From Streptomyces endophytica (GTDB taxonomy: Bacteria; Actinomycetota; Actinomycetes; Streptomycetales; Streptomycetaceae), in the NCBI RefSeq assembly GCF_026153355.1, contig NZ_CP110636.1:6200001-6264000 (forward strand): DNA of 64,000 nucleotides. The letters run 5' to 3'. Made by a program: the position numbers and the translations under genes. Positions 1-8,269 of this stretch are shown here, in pieces; positions within the stretch are counted from its first letter, which is position 1, and the number at the start of each line of letters is the position of its first letter. A model generated the notes under the pieces. The model was not told the origin of the DNA. It saw only the letters and a program-made list of their open reading frames with translations, and made no database searches.

Positions 1-6
1 CACGCG

Positions 7-420
7 ATGTCCAGCGTCATCGACCATGCCGTTCAGGCCCGTCTCATCGCGACCGCTCCCCGGTCGCGGGTGATTCCGGCGAGCCTGCGGTACGACCGCA
101 CCGACCCGTTCGCGGTGCGTCTGGTCTTTCCGCCGGCGGCCTCGCTGGACGGAGCCGAGGTGGTGTGGACGTTCGGCCGGGAACTGCTGGAGGAGGGGCT
201 GTACGGGCCGGCCGGGGCGGGTGATGTGCAGGTCTGGCCGTGTACGTCCGAGGAGATCATGGTCGAGTTGCGCACCGACGGCGGGATGGCGGTCGTGGAG
301 TTCATGGCGCAGGAGCTGCGGGAGTTCCTGGAACTGTCGTACGGGGTCGTCGCACAGGGCGATGAGGCGCGGCATCTGGACGTCGAGGCGGATCTCGCCG
401 CCCTGTTGCGCGAGGCGTAG
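7..420 (+). CDS. SsgA-like sporulation/cell-division regulator (SALP), copy 1
   Basis: This 137-residue protein has the layout of the SsgA-like family, small actinomycete proteins that localise division and peptidoglycan machinery during sporulation. Visible family features are the N-terminal VIDHAVQ stretch, the DPFAVRLVFPP core strand, a FGRELL helix and a C-terminal FLELSY segment. A second, clearly related copy lies at 3715-4128 and shares all these blocks. The ATG is only six bases from the window edge, so neither a ribosome site nor a more upstream start can be judged. Which member of the family this is (SsgA to SsgG) cannot be decided from the sequence. Confidence 0.88.
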   Translation: MSSVIDHAVQARLIATAPRSRVIPASLRYDRTDPFAVRLVFPPAASLDGAEVVWTFGRELLEEGLYGPAGAGDVQVWPCTSEEIMVELRTDGGMAVVEFMAQELREFLELSYGVVAQGDEARHLDVEADLAALLREA

Positions 421-462
421 GCCCTTCCCCCACCCCACCCCGCTCCCACCCCCGCCCCGCTC

Positions 463-492
463 CCGCACCCGCACCCGCACCCGCACCCGCAG
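463..492. repeat. CCGCAC hexamer tandem repeat
   Basis: Five consecutive copies of the hexamer CCGCAC (the last ending in G) sit in the C-rich gap between the convergent ends of the SsgA-like gene and the TetR gene. The whole 421-532 gap is almost purine-free on the plus strand. No function is visible. Confidence 0.75.
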
Positions 493-532
493 ACCCATAC
501 CCCGTAAGCGCCCGCCCCCCGGGGCTCGTCCC

Positions 533-1135
533 TCACCCCTCCCCGAAGAGGTTGTCCAGACAGCGGTCCAGAAGACGGAGGGCGGTTTCCGGCTGGTGGA
601 CGTCCAGCAGGACGTAGGTGGCGAGTCCGTCGACCGTGCTGATCAGCAGCATGGCCTCCTCCGCGGTGGCGCGCTCAGGGTTCAACTCGCCGCGTTCCAC
701 GGCATGTTGGAGCTGGCTGACGAAGAAGTCGCGGAGCTGCGGGATGCCCTGCTGGGCCTCGGCGCGCAGGGCGGGGTCGTGGACGGCGCGCACGTAATAG
801 GCGGCGCCGACCAGCAGGCCGGTGCGGCTCTTCTCGTCCAGCGGCAGCATCCCGGAGAGACAGGCGCGCAGCACCTCTCGGGGCGTCGGCTCGCCCGTGA
901 GTGCCTCGATGCGCTCGCGGACGCGGTCGGCGGCCAGTTGGTTGATCCGCCGGAGGGCGAAGAGCAGCATCTCGTCCTTGGTACGGAAGTAGTGCTGCAG
1001 CCGGCCGAGCGAGATGCCGGCCTCGGCGGCGACATCGCGCAGGCTGGCGCCGTCGAGGCCGCGGGTGACGGCGATCCGCCAGAGCGCGGCGGAGATCTCC
1101 TGCCGTCGGGCTTCGTGGTCCACCTTCTTGGGCAC
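533..1135 (-). CDS. TetR-family transcriptional regulator
   Basis: The product is 200 residues, normal for TetR repressors. The N-terminal helix-turn-helix (about residues 10-55) contains DVAAEAGISLGRLQHYF followed by KDEMLLFA, the typical recognition helix and linker. The remaining all-helical part would be the ligand-binding and dimerisation domain. I chose the GTG at 1135 because an AGGAAG ribosome site precedes it by nine bases. The frame stays open further upstream through a low-complexity tract, so an ATG at 1348 giving about 271 residues is an alternative. The gene is divergent from the PH-domain pair beginning at 1382 and may regulate it. The ligand is unknown. Confidence 0.88.
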   Translation of the reverse strand: MPKKVDHEARRQEISAALWRIAVTRGLDGASLRDVAAEAGISLGRLQHYFRTKDEMLLFALRRINQLAADRVRERIEALTGEPTPREVLRACLSGMLPLDEKSRTGLLVGAAYYVRAVHDPALRAEAQQGIPQLRDFFVSQLQHAVERGELNPERATAEEAMLLISTVDGLATYVLLDVHQPETALRLLDRCLDNLFGEG

Positions 1136-1152
1136 GGCGGAGGACTTCCTTT

Positions 1153-1310
1153 CGCGCTCCTCGCGCTTCTCAGGTCTCTCGCGCTTCTCACGTGTCTCGC
1201 GCTCCTCACGCTTCTCACGTGTCTCGCGCTCCTTGCGCTTCTTGCTTCTCTCGTGCGTCTTGCTCGTCTTGCTTCTCTCGCGCTTCGCGCTTCTCGCTTC
1301 TCGCTTCTCG
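1153..1310. repeat. polypyrimidine low-complexity tract with imperfect tandem units
   Basis: The plus strand is built almost wholly from CTTCTC, CTCGCG and ACGTGTCTCGCG units, with a nearly exact repeat of the block CTTCTCACGTGTCTCGCGCT. On the minus strand the same tract stays open and reads as a Lys/Arg/Glu-only peptide continuous with the TetR frame. It occupies most of the divergent TetR/PH-domain intergenic region. Confidence 0.8.
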
Positions 1311-1315
1311 TTTTG

Positions 1316-1339
1316 CAAGTCGCTTGTACCGTTATAACG
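1316..1339. promoter_or_regulatory. candidate operator pair in divergent TetR promoter region
   Basis: Two adjacent inverted repeats are present: CAAG-TCG-CTTG at 1316-1326 and the perfect palindrome CGTTATAACG at 1330-1339. They lie about 45 bases before the PH-domain gene start and on the far side of the repeat tract from the TetR gene. The AT-rich palindrome stands out in this GC-rich DNA. A role as a TetR operator is inferred from position only. Confidence 0.4.
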
Positions 1340-1381
1340 TACCGCCATCCAATACAGTTGACCTGGAAACGGTGACTCCGC

Positions 1382-1915
1382 ATGTCCGAGCCCGGGGCCG
1401 AGCCCCACGCCGCCCTCGTCCTGCGCCCGCCCCGCCATCGCGTCGATCCCCGGGCCCGCCGCTGGTGGGCGGCGCAGGCGCTGCTGACGCTCAGCGGACC
1501 GATGCTGCTGACCGCACTGGTCATGGCGGTCCTGTCCGTGCTGTTCTTCCCGGGCGCCCTGCCGTGGCTGGGGCCCCTGCTGCTGGTCGTGCTCGTCGTG
1601 CCGGGACTCGGCTATCTCGTGGTGATGCCGCGGTGGCGGTACGCGGTGCACGCCTGGGAACTCGGCGAGCGGGCGGTGTACGCGGCGGGCGGCTGGTTCT
1701 GGCAGAAGCGGCGGATAGCCCCGCTGTCCCGGGTGCAGACGGTCGACACCGTGCGCGGTCCGCTGCAGCGGCGGTACGGGCTGGCGACGGTGACCGTCAC
1801 CACCGCGTCGACCGCCGGGGACATAAAAATCGCGGGGCTGTCGGACGCGGACGCCGAGGAGCTCTCGCGGCGGATCGGCGAGGCCGCGCAGCAGGTGCCG
1901 GGTGATGCCGTATGA
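1382..1915 (+). CDS. PH domain-containing membrane protein (YdbS-like, bPH2)
   Basis: A 177-residue protein with two adjacent hydrophobic helices (about residues 33-56 and 60-82) followed by a bacterial PH-like domain (bPH2, formerly DUF304). The stretch RIAPLSRVQTVDTVRGPLQR is the characteristic core of that domain. It resembles Bacillus YdbS, which occurs as a pair with YdbT, and here too the next gene is YdbT-like. The stop overlaps the next start by four bases (ATGA), so the two are translationally coupled. In Bacillus the pair has been linked to resistance to certain amylocyclicin-type bacteriocins. Whether that holds here is unknown. Confidence 0.85.
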   Translation: MSEPGAEPHAALVLRPPRHRVDPRARRWWAAQALLTLSGPMLLTALVMAVLSVLFFPGALPWLGPLLLVVLVVPGLGYLVVMPRWRYAVHAWELGERAVYAAGGWFWQKRRIAPLSRVQTVDTVRGPLQRRYGLATVTVTTASTAGDIKIAGLSDADAEELSRRIGEAAQQVPGDAV

Positions 1916-3588
1916 GCAGCTCACACCCGGCGCGGCCGATGCCGTGGAACCACCCGTCGCACCCGCCCCGGTGGCGGCGGCTGGATCCGCGGACGCTGCT
2001 GGTGCACTGCGGCTGGATGGCGGCGCCGCTCGGTTCGCTGGCGTTGACGGCGCTGGCCACCGGGGGGCGGATCAGCGCCCGCGGCTGGATCACCCTGGCC
2101 GTCATCGCCGCTTCGTTCGCCGTCGTCACCACGCTCGGTCTGATCCGCTGGGCCCGCACCGAGTTCCGGGTGAGCCTCGACGGGGGTGCCGACGCGGCGG
2201 GCCACACGACTGCGCGGCCCGACCCGGCGGGCGGCGCCGCGCCCACCCGGTACGCCGCCACCCTCGACATCCGCAGCGGGCTGTTCAACCGGCGGCTGCG
2301 GAGCATCCCGCTGCACCGCATCCGCACCGTCGATCTGACCGCGTCACCGCTGCACCGGCTGCTGGGCGTCACCGTGTTGCGGGCCGGTACGGCCGGGTCG
2401 GGCGAGGGCGGTGGGGCGCTGTCGCTGGATGCGCTGGCGGCCCCGGAGGCGGCGCGGCTGCGTGCGGAGCTGCTGGCCCGGGCCGGCAGTGCGGCGGCCG
2501 ACGGCGACCCGGTGCTGGCCCGTGTCGACTGGCGCTGGCTGCGGTACGCGCCGCTCACGTTCTGGGTCGTCGGCGGGGTGTTCGCGGCGGCGGGTTCGGT
2601 CTACCGGGTGCTGGACGGCATCGGCATCGAGCCGTGGAAACTCGGCATCGTCCGGCAGGCGTTCGCCGAGTTCGGCACGAGCGCCCTCTGGGTGACGGTC
2701 CCGGTGGCGCTGCTGGCCGTCCTCGCCCTGGGCTCGGTCGGTGCCGTGGCGCTCTACGTCGAGAACTGGTGGAACTACCGCCTGGAGTGGACCGACGGCC
2801 GCACGCTGCAGGTGCGGCGCGGGCTGTTCACGACCCGGTCGGTCGCCATCGAACGGGCCCGGTTGCGCGGGGTGTTGCTGCGGGAGCCGCTGATGTTGCG
2901 GGCCGGTGGCGGTGCGCTGGTCAGGGCGGTGGCCGGCGGTCTGGGCAACCGCGAGGAGAACCGCAAGCGGAGCGGGCTGCTGCCGCCGGCACCGCGCGCG
3001 GAGGCACTGCGGGTGGCGGCCGGCGCTCTCCGCACACCCTTGCCGGCCGCTCCCGCCTCCCTGACCCCCCACCCCCGTGCCGCCCTCCGGCGCCGCAGGG
3101 TGCGCGGGATGCTGTGCGTCGTGCTGCCCGGTACCGCGCTGCTCGCCGGGCTGGGGGCGGCCCTCACCCCCGTACTGCTGCACTGCGCCTGGGTCTTCGC
3201 GGTGGTGGCCACGCCGCTGGTGCTGTGGCTGGCGCGGGACGCGTACCGCAGTCTGGGGCACGGTCTCCAGGGCGGCTTCCTGGTCGCCCGGTCGGGCACC
3301 TTCAGCCGCGACACCCTGGTCCTCCAGCGGTCCGCGATCGCGGCGTGGACGTTCACGGATTCGCCGTTCACCCGCCGGTCCGGTCTGGTGACGTTGACCG
3401 CGGCGGTCGCGGCGGGTGAGGACGGCTATCGCGTCCGGGATCTGGCGGCCGGCGAGGCGGCCGGGTTCGCGGCGGTCGCGGGACCGGGGGTTCTGGCGGA
3501 GTTCCTCGTTCCGGCCGGGCAATCCACGGTGGACCCGGTGGATTCCCGGACGTTCCCGGGGAGTTCGGGGAGAACGCAGCAGGGGTGA
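1912..3588 (+). CDS. PH domain-containing membrane protein (YdbT-like, multiple bPH2)
   Basis: A 558-residue membrane protein with three hydrophobic pairs (about residues 32-80, 215-285 and 400-445), each followed by a bPH2-type region. The first contains RLRSIPLHRIRTVDLTASPL, the second TTRSVAIERARLRGVLL and the third DTLVLQRSAIAAW. This internal triplication is usual for YdbT relatives. It starts inside the stop codon of the YdbS-like gene and almost certainly forms a complex with it. The C-terminal 25 residues are low complexity. Function is unassigned. Confidence 0.83.
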   Translation: MSSSHPARPMPWNHPSHPPRWRRLDPRTLLVHCGWMAAPLGSLALTALATGGRISARGWITLAVIAASFAVVTTLGLIRWARTEFRVSLDGGADAAGHTTARPDPAGGAAPTRYAATLDIRSGLFNRRLRSIPLHRIRTVDLTASPLHRLLGVTVLRAGTAGSGEGGGALSLDALAAPEAARLRAELLARAGSAAADGDPVLARVDWRWLRYAPLTFWVVGGVFAAAGSVYRVLDGIGIEPWKLGIVRQAFAEFGTSALWVTVPVALLAVLALGSVGAVALYVENWWNYRLEWTDGRTLQVRRGLFTTRSVAIERARLRGVLLREPLMLRAGGGALVRAVAGGLGNREENRKRSGLLPPAPRAEALRVAAGALRTPLPAAPASLTPHPRAALRRRRVRGMLCVVLPGTALLAGLGAALTPVLLHCAWVFAVVATPLVLWLARDAYRSLGHGLQGGFLVARSGTFSRDTLVLQRSAIAAWTFTDSPFTRRSGLVTLTAAVAAGEDGYRVRDLAAGEAAGFAAVAGPGVLAEFLVPAGQSTVDPVDSRTFPGSSGRTQQG

Positions 3589-3714
3589 CAGTGTTCCGAC
3601 AAGTGCCCCGCAACATGAGATACATCACACCCCTGTCGCGTGCACGGCGAGAGCGGGCACACCGTCCTACTGGACGAGCCATTGCCCAAACAACAGCCGT
3701 GAGGGAGCAGCGCG

Positions 3715-4128
3715 ATGAACACCGTCATCGACCACGCCGTCCAGGTCCGTCTCATCGCCACCACTCCCGGCCCGTACGGGGTGCCCGCGGTGTTGCACTA
3801 CCAGCCCGCCGACCCGCTGGCCGTACGGATGTCCTTCCCGCCGGAGATCTCGCTGGACGGCTCGGCGGTGGACTGGGCGTTCGCGCGTGAGCTGCTGGCG
3901 GAGGGGGTGCGGGCGCCGGCCGGGCGGGGCGACGTACGGGTGCGGCCGTGCGGCCCGGACCGCACGGTGATGGAGTTCCACGCGGACGAGGGCATCGCGA
4001 TGGTGCAGTTGGACACGGTGGACGTGCGGCGGTTCCTGGACCGGTCGTACGAGGCCGTGCCGGCCGGCAGTGAACTCGCCCATCTGGGCATGGACCGCGG
4101 ACTCGCCGAGCTGTTCGGAACGGCGTAG
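3715..4128 (+). CDS. SsgA-like sporulation/cell-division regulator (SALP), copy 2
   Basis: 137 residues, the same length as the copy at 7-420, sharing VIDHAVQ near the start, the DPLAVRMSFPP core, SLDG, a REL-L helix, PAGRGDV and a FLDRSY segment. A GAGGGAG ribosome site precedes the ATG by seven bases. The 126-base gap from the PH-domain gene suggests its own promoter. Members of this family act in septum placement and spore-wall synthesis. Two diverged copies 3.3 kb apart suggest a local duplication, later separated by or built around the TetR/PH genes. The exact subclass cannot be told. Confidence 0.88.
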   Translation: MNTVIDHAVQVRLIATTPGPYGVPAVLHYQPADPLAVRMSFPPEISLDGSAVDWAFARELLAEGVRAPAGRGDVRVRPCGPDRTVMEFHADEGIAMVQLDTVDVRRFLDRSYEAVPAGSELAHLGMDRGLAELFGTA

Positions 4129-4183
4129 GCCGCGGGGGAAAACGGGCCGAGGGGCGGCGACGGCCGCCCACGAACGCCCGGGC

Positions 4184-4222
4184 CGAACGCCGAACGTCGA
4201 ACGTCGAACGTCGAACGTCGAC
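4184..4222. repeat. CGAACGT heptamer tandem repeat
   Basis: Five tandem heptamers (one CGAACGC then four CGAACGT) end in CGAC, in the 3' region after the second SsgA-like gene. Each pair of units also forms the short palindrome ACGT. It could be a slippage-prone microsatellite or a set of protein-binding iterons. Confidence 0.8.
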
Positions 4223-4306
4223 AGATGGCCACGGACAACACCGAAAGGCGGCCAAAGACTGGGCCGACCGCGCCGTGACGTGACCGGCGCCGCCGGCCCG
4301 CAGAAC

Positions 4307-4340
4307 GGCCGCCGCCCCGGGGTCCCCCGGGGCGGCGGCC
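4307..4340. terminator. hairpin terminator-like inverted repeat
   Basis: A perfect 16-bp inverted repeat of G/C only (left arm 4307-4322, right arm 4325-4340) separated by two bases. It lies between the convergent ends of the SsgA-like gene and the deacetylase, so it may serve both directions. There is no U-run, as is usual in Streptomyces. Confidence 0.65.
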
Positions 4341-4404
4341 GCTTACCCTCTCCGCGGCTCGCTACACATCGACCTTCCGAAGGTGAGCGGGCGGTTCCGT
4401 AGGC

Positions 4405-5181
4405 TCACCGCTTGGGGAACCCGAAGCCGTACCCCTGCTGCTTCATCCACGGCAGGAGGCGGTCCAGCGACGCGACGGTCAGGGCGCGGTTGCCGCCGCC
4501 GTCGTGGAAGAGGACGGTCGGCCCGTTGCTGATCTCCCCGCGGACGGTGACGTCGATCGCCTCGACGCTGCCGCTCTCGAAGTCCTTGCTGTCGACGTTC
4601 CAGCCGAGCGGGCGCATGCCGTGGTCGGCGGCCAGCTTCCGGCTGTAGGGCGTGAAGGCGCCGCCGGGTGCCCGGTAGTACTCGACCTTGGCGCCGCCCG
4701 CCGCGTCCTCGATCATCTTCTGGGCGTCGAGGATCTGCTGCGACTGGTAGCTCTCCGGCTGGTGGTCCATGCCGGTGTTGTGGCTGACGGTGTGGTCGCA
4801 GAGCTTGTGGCCGGCGGCCACCACCTGCTTGACCAGGTCGGGGTGGGCCCTGGCCTGCGGGCCGATCATGCAGAAGACCGCCTTGACGTCGTGCTTCTTC
4901 AGCACTTCGAGGACCTTGGGGGTCCAGACCGGGCTGGGGCCGTCGTCGATGGTGATGTTCAGGCTGCGGCCCGGGCGGTCGGAGGCGTGCACGATGGACG
5001 GGTCGACCCTGACGTTCTGCGGCGCCCGCATGCTCTGCTGGCCCGAGTTGAGGGTGTCCGCCTCGGCCTTGGAGGGGCCGCCGAGTTGGCCGGAGGCGAC
5101 CGCCCCGACGATCCCCAGCGACACCACCGCCGCCGCCACCACTGTGATGATGCCGCCCTCGATACCGAATCGCCGAGCCAT
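4405..5181 (-). CDS. polysaccharide deacetylase (NodB homology, CE4)
   Basis: A 258-residue protein with an N-terminal membrane segment (about residues 11-33) that is either a signal anchor or an uncleaved signal peptide, so the enzyme faces the outside. The CE4 motifs are all present: TIDDGP (Asp79, Asp80), the metal-binding HTVSH (His130, His134), RAPGG at 170-174 and LFHDGGG with catalytic His226. It should remove N-acetyl groups from cell-wall or other N-acetylglucosamine polymers. It is transcribed away from the two-component operon beginning at 5330, with about 150 bases between. The true substrate is not evident. Confidence 0.9.
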   Translation of the reverse strand: MARRFGIEGGIITVVAAAVVSLGIVGAVASGQLGGPSKAEADTLNSGQQSMRAPQNVRVDPSIVHASDRPGRSLNITIDDGPSPVWTPKVLEVLKKHDVKAVFCMIGPQARAHPDLVKQVVAAGHKLCDHTVSHNTGMDHQPESYQSQQILDAQKMIEDAAGGAKVEYYRAPGGAFTPYSRKLAADHGMRPLGWNVDSKDFESGSVEAIDVTVRGEISNGPTVLFHDGGGNRALTVASLDRLLPWMKQQGYGFGFPKR

Positions 5182-5329
5182 CCCGATCCCGTCCCCTATG
5201 CCGTGCCGGTGTCCGTGCCGACGGCGGGCGCGGGAGGCGTCCGCCGTCTTCCACCACGACAGATGCGCCCCGGGCCGGGGAGGCTGCTCCTGTTACGGAT
5301 CCATCATGAAACTTATTGATACTGGTGCC

Positions 5330-6034
5330 ATGCCACGAGTACTTCTGATCGAGGACGACGCCGCCGTACGGGACGGGGTGTCCCTCGCGCTACGGCGGCG
5401 CGGCCACGAAGTGGCGGCCGCGGCCAGCGGCGAGGAGGGCCTGGCGGTGCTGTCCGGGTTCCGCCCGGACATCGTGCTGCTGGACCTGATGCTCCCCGGC
5501 AAGGACGGTTTCGAGGTGTGCCGGCTGATCCGCGCCGAGCGGCAGCTGCCGATCATCATGCTCACCGCCCGCGGCGACGACCTGGACGTGGTGCTCGGAC
5601 TGGAGGCGGGGGCCGACGACTACATCGTCAAACCGGCCCGTGGTGAGGTGCTGGAGGCGCGCATCCGGGCGGTGCTGCGCCGTACGGCGCTGCCCGCCGA
5701 CGGGGCCCCGGCCGTGGAGCCGGGGCCCGCGCCGGTCGAGACCTACGGTGAACTGGCCATCGACCGGGCCGGTCTGGTCGTCGCCAAGGGCGGCAAGGAC
5801 CTGGCGCTGGCGCCCTCGGAGATGAAGCTGCTGCTGTTCCTGTCCGCGACGCCGGGGCAGGTCTTCAGCCGCCAGCAGTTGCTGGAGCACGTGTGGGAGC
5901 ACAGCTACCACGGCGATGCGCGGCTGGTGGACGCGTGTGTGATGCGGTTGCGGACGAAGATAGAGGACACCCCGCGCAGCCCCCGTTACGTCCAGACGGT
6001 GCGCGGCTTCGGTTACCGCTTCGGTCCGCTGTGA
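5330..6034 (+). CDS. OmpR-type two-component response regulator
   Basis: 234 residues if started at the ATG at 5330. An in-frame ATG at 5306 would add eight residues, and neither has a strong ribosome site. The receiver domain (1-115) has the acidic pocket IEDD, phospho-acceptor Asp52 in LLDLMLPG, and the conserved KP near residue 101. The C-terminal winged helix (about 140-234) has VDACVMRLRTKIED and ends VRGFGYRFGPL, typical of OmpR/PhoB members. The stop overlaps the kinase start by four bases (GTGA), so the kinase at 6031 is its cognate partner. The layout resembles the AfsQ1, CseB and MtrA groups without settling which. Confidence 0.93.
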   Translation: MPRVLLIEDDAAVRDGVSLALRRRGHEVAAAASGEEGLAVLSGFRPDIVLLDLMLPGKDGFEVCRLIRAERQLPIIMLTARGDDLDVVLGLEAGADDYIVKPARGEVLEARIRAVLRRTALPADGAPAVEPGPAPVETYGELAIDRAGLVVAKGGKDLALAPSEMKLLLFLSATPGQVFSRQQLLEHVWEHSYHGDARLVDACVMRLRTKIEDTPRSPRYVQTVRGFGYRFGPL

Positions 6035-7608
6035 ACCGCCTCGCCGGAAAGGTGCCGTCGCGCACCCTGCTGCGTGGTCTGCGGGCGCGGCTCGTCGTGG
6101 GGTTCCTGGTGGTGGCGGCCGTCAGTGCGCTGACCACGGCGCTGCTGACGTACCGCGAGGCCCGTAACGCCATTCTGCAGCGGTCCCAGGACATCGCGGT
6201 GAACGATCTGCGGGCGCAGGTCAACTCGCTCGCGCCGGAGCTGATGGTGCCGCCGACGCAGGCGGACCTGGACAACTTCCGGGTGCAGCTGGAACGCTCC
6301 GGCAAATCCCGCGAATGGGATATTTCCGTTCATTACCGCGGCGTTCCGGACAGTGACGAGGGCGGGCTGCAGCGCAGTGTGGTGATCCCGGCCGACCTGA
6401 AGGCGTCGGTGGAGAAGCGGCACGTTCCGGCCTTCCAGCGGATCAACCGCGCGGGCTCGCCCTGGCTGCTGATCGGTATGCCGGTCCGGCAGTCCGACGG
6501 CCAGGCGTCCGCGCTGTCCGTCTACGCCCAACTGCCGCTCAGCGCCGAGGAGTCCAACGTCGAGGCGCTGGTGACCGCGGCCCAGCGGGGTGCCCTGCCG
6601 GTGCTGATCCTCGCGGTGATCCCGGCGCTGCTCGCCGCGCGCGGGGTGCTGCGGCCGGTGCGCGGCCTGCGGCAGGCCGCCGGGCGGATCGCGGAGGGCA
6701 AGCTGGACACCCGGCTGGAGGTCAAGGGCGGCGACGAACTCGCCGATCTCTCGCGCACGTTCAACGACATGGCGGCCCGGCTGGAGGAGAGCATGGCCGA
6801 GCTGCGCCGCCTGGAGGCCAACTCCCGGCGGTTCGCGGCCGATGTCTCGCACGAGCTGCGCACGCCGCTGGCGGCGATGACCGCGGTGACCGACGTGCTC
6901 GACGAGGACGCCGACTCCCTGGACCCGGACACCGCCTCCGCGGTCCGGCTGATCAGCCAGGAGACCGGCAAGCTGGCGCGGATGGTGGAGGACCTGATGG
7001 AGGTCTCCCGGTTCGACGCCGGCGCCGCGGCGCTCCATCTGGACGAGGTCGACGTCGCCGAGACCATCCGCAAGACGCTGCAGGCCCGGGCCTGGCAGAA
7101 GCGGGTGGCCGCGGACCTGCCCGAGGACGTCCGGGCCCAGCTCGATCCGAGGCGGCTCGACGTGGTGGTCGCCAACCTGGTCGGCAACGCGCTGCACCAC
7201 GGCGGCGAGCCGGTGCGGGTGCTGCTGCACGCCCCGGAGCCGGGCGCGGACCGGCTGCTGATCGAGGTCCACGACAGCGGTCCGGGGATAGACCCCGAGG
7301 TCCTGCCGCACGTCTTCGAGCGCTTCTACAAGGCGGACTCGGCCCGGGCCCGTTCGGAGGGCAGCGGGCTGGGCCTGGCCATCGCGATGGAGAACGTACG
7401 GCTGCACGGCGGCACGATGCGGGCGGCCAACTCCGCAGAGGGCGGCGCGGTGTTCACCGTGGACCTCCCGCTGCGCCAGGACGAGCCGGGCGGGTCCGGC
7501 GGCACGTCCGACGTGAGCGGGGCGGACACGGCGGGCGGTCCGGGCAGGACGGACGGGGCGGGCGGGGCCGAAGGGACCCGGGCGGCCGGTGAGGAGAACG
7601 ACGGATGA
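6031..7608 (+). CDS. sensor histidine kinase
   Basis: 525 residues starting with GTG. One membrane helix near residues 20-42 and a second at about 187-205 enclose an extracytoplasmic sensor of about 145 residues. Then come a HAMP linker (about 205-257), the DHp helix with DVSHELRTPL (phospho-acceptor His274) and a full ATPase domain with N box NLVGNALHHGG, DSGPGI and GSGLGLAIA. The last 33 residues are a Gly/Ala/Glu-rich tail. The gene overlaps the response regulator upstream and the lipoprotein downstream (ATGA at 7605), so the three should be made together. The signal is unknown. The coupling to a lipoprotein suggests the cell envelope. Confidence 0.93.
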   Translation: MNRLAGKVPSRTLLRGLRARLVVGFLVVAAVSALTTALLTYREARNAILQRSQDIAVNDLRAQVNSLAPELMVPPTQADLDNFRVQLERSGKSREWDISVHYRGVPDSDEGGLQRSVVIPADLKASVEKRHVPAFQRINRAGSPWLLIGMPVRQSDGQASALSVYAQLPLSAEESNVEALVTAAQRGALPVLILAVIPALLAARGVLRPVRGLRQAAGRIAEGKLDTRLEVKGGDELADLSRTFNDMAARLEESMAELRRLEANSRRFAADVSHELRTPLAAMTAVTDVLDEDADSLDPDTASAVRLISQETGKLARMVEDLMEVSRFDAGAAALHLDEVDVAETIRKTLQARAWQKRVAADLPEDVRAQLDPRRLDVVVANLVGNALHHGGEPVRVLLHAPEPGADRLLIEVHDSGPGIDPEVLPHVFERFYKADSARARSEGSGLGLAIAMENVRLHGGTMRAANSAEGGAVFTVDLPLRQDEPGGSGGTSDVSGADTAGGPGRTDGAGGAEGTRAAGEENDG

Positions 7609-8225
7609 GCGCCATGAACGGCCGGAACGCGGCGCGGACGCCCAGGGCCCGGCGGCGCGTGCTGGGCGGCGTGGTCAGCGGTGCGCTGGCCGGTGCGCTG
7701 GCCGGCTGCGGTATCGCGCCCACCGATGTGATCGACGCGGGTGAGCCCGCCTCGGGGGTGAAGTCGCCGGGCCAGCCCGCGGCCGACGTCCAGCTGTTCT
7801 TCTACGGTCCGTCCGGACTGCGGTCGGCGACCCGGCCGGCGAAGGCCCCGGTCGACCCGGACCAGGCGCTGTCGCTGCTGATGGAGGGGCCGAACCACGC
7901 CGAGCGGATGCGCGGCCTGTCCAGTGTGCTGCCCAAGTTCCCGGGCCGGCTGACCGCGGCCACCGGCGAGGGCACGGTCGTGATCAACCTGCCGATGAAC
8001 GCCAAGCTGCTGGACTCCCCCTCGCTCAACCAGCTGGTGTGCACCGCGGCCAACGCCCGGGTGCCGGGCAACAAGCCGGCGGACCAGGTGATGGTGACCC
8101 TGGCGGGCGACTCGGTCCGGGTCGGCCCCATGGTGTGCGGCGGCAACAACGCCTTCCCGATCGTCCAGCCCAGTCCGACCACGCCGGGCGGCACCGGCGG
8201 TACGGGGGGCGGCGGCGTAGGCTGA
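7605..8225 (+). CDS. lipoprotein, GerMN-like domain, partner of two-component system
   Basis: 206 residues. An Arg-rich N-terminus, a hydrophobic stretch and the lipobox LAGC at about residues 33-36 predict lipidation and outer-face membrane anchoring. The body (VQLFFYGPSG, LLMEGP, VVINLP) resembles GerMN-type domains found in spore germination and LpqB-like proteins. The C-terminus is a short Gly/Thr tail. Translational coupling to the kinase resembles the regulator-kinase-lipoprotein arrangement of MtrA-MtrB-LpqB, so it may modulate the kinase. A start nine bases later (ATG 7614) is equally possible. Confidence 0.8.
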   Translation: MSAMNGRNAARTPRARRRVLGGVVSGALAGALAGCGIAPTDVIDAGEPASGVKSPGQPAADVQLFFYGPSGLRSATRPAKAPVDPDQALSLLMEGPNHAERMRGLSSVLPKFPGRLTAATGEGTVVINLPMNAKLLDSPSLNQLVCTAANARVPGNKPADQVMVTLAGDSVRVGPMVCGGNNAFPIVQPSPTTPGGTGGTGGGGVG

Positions 8226-8269
8226 TCACAGGGCCAGGGGCCGCAAGCCGCGACGTGGGGAGTCTCGCG

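Noticed and set aside
463..492. CRISPR-like short repeats
   Set aside because: The repeats here, at 4184, and at 51768 are contiguous microsatellites without spacers. No cas gene is in the window.
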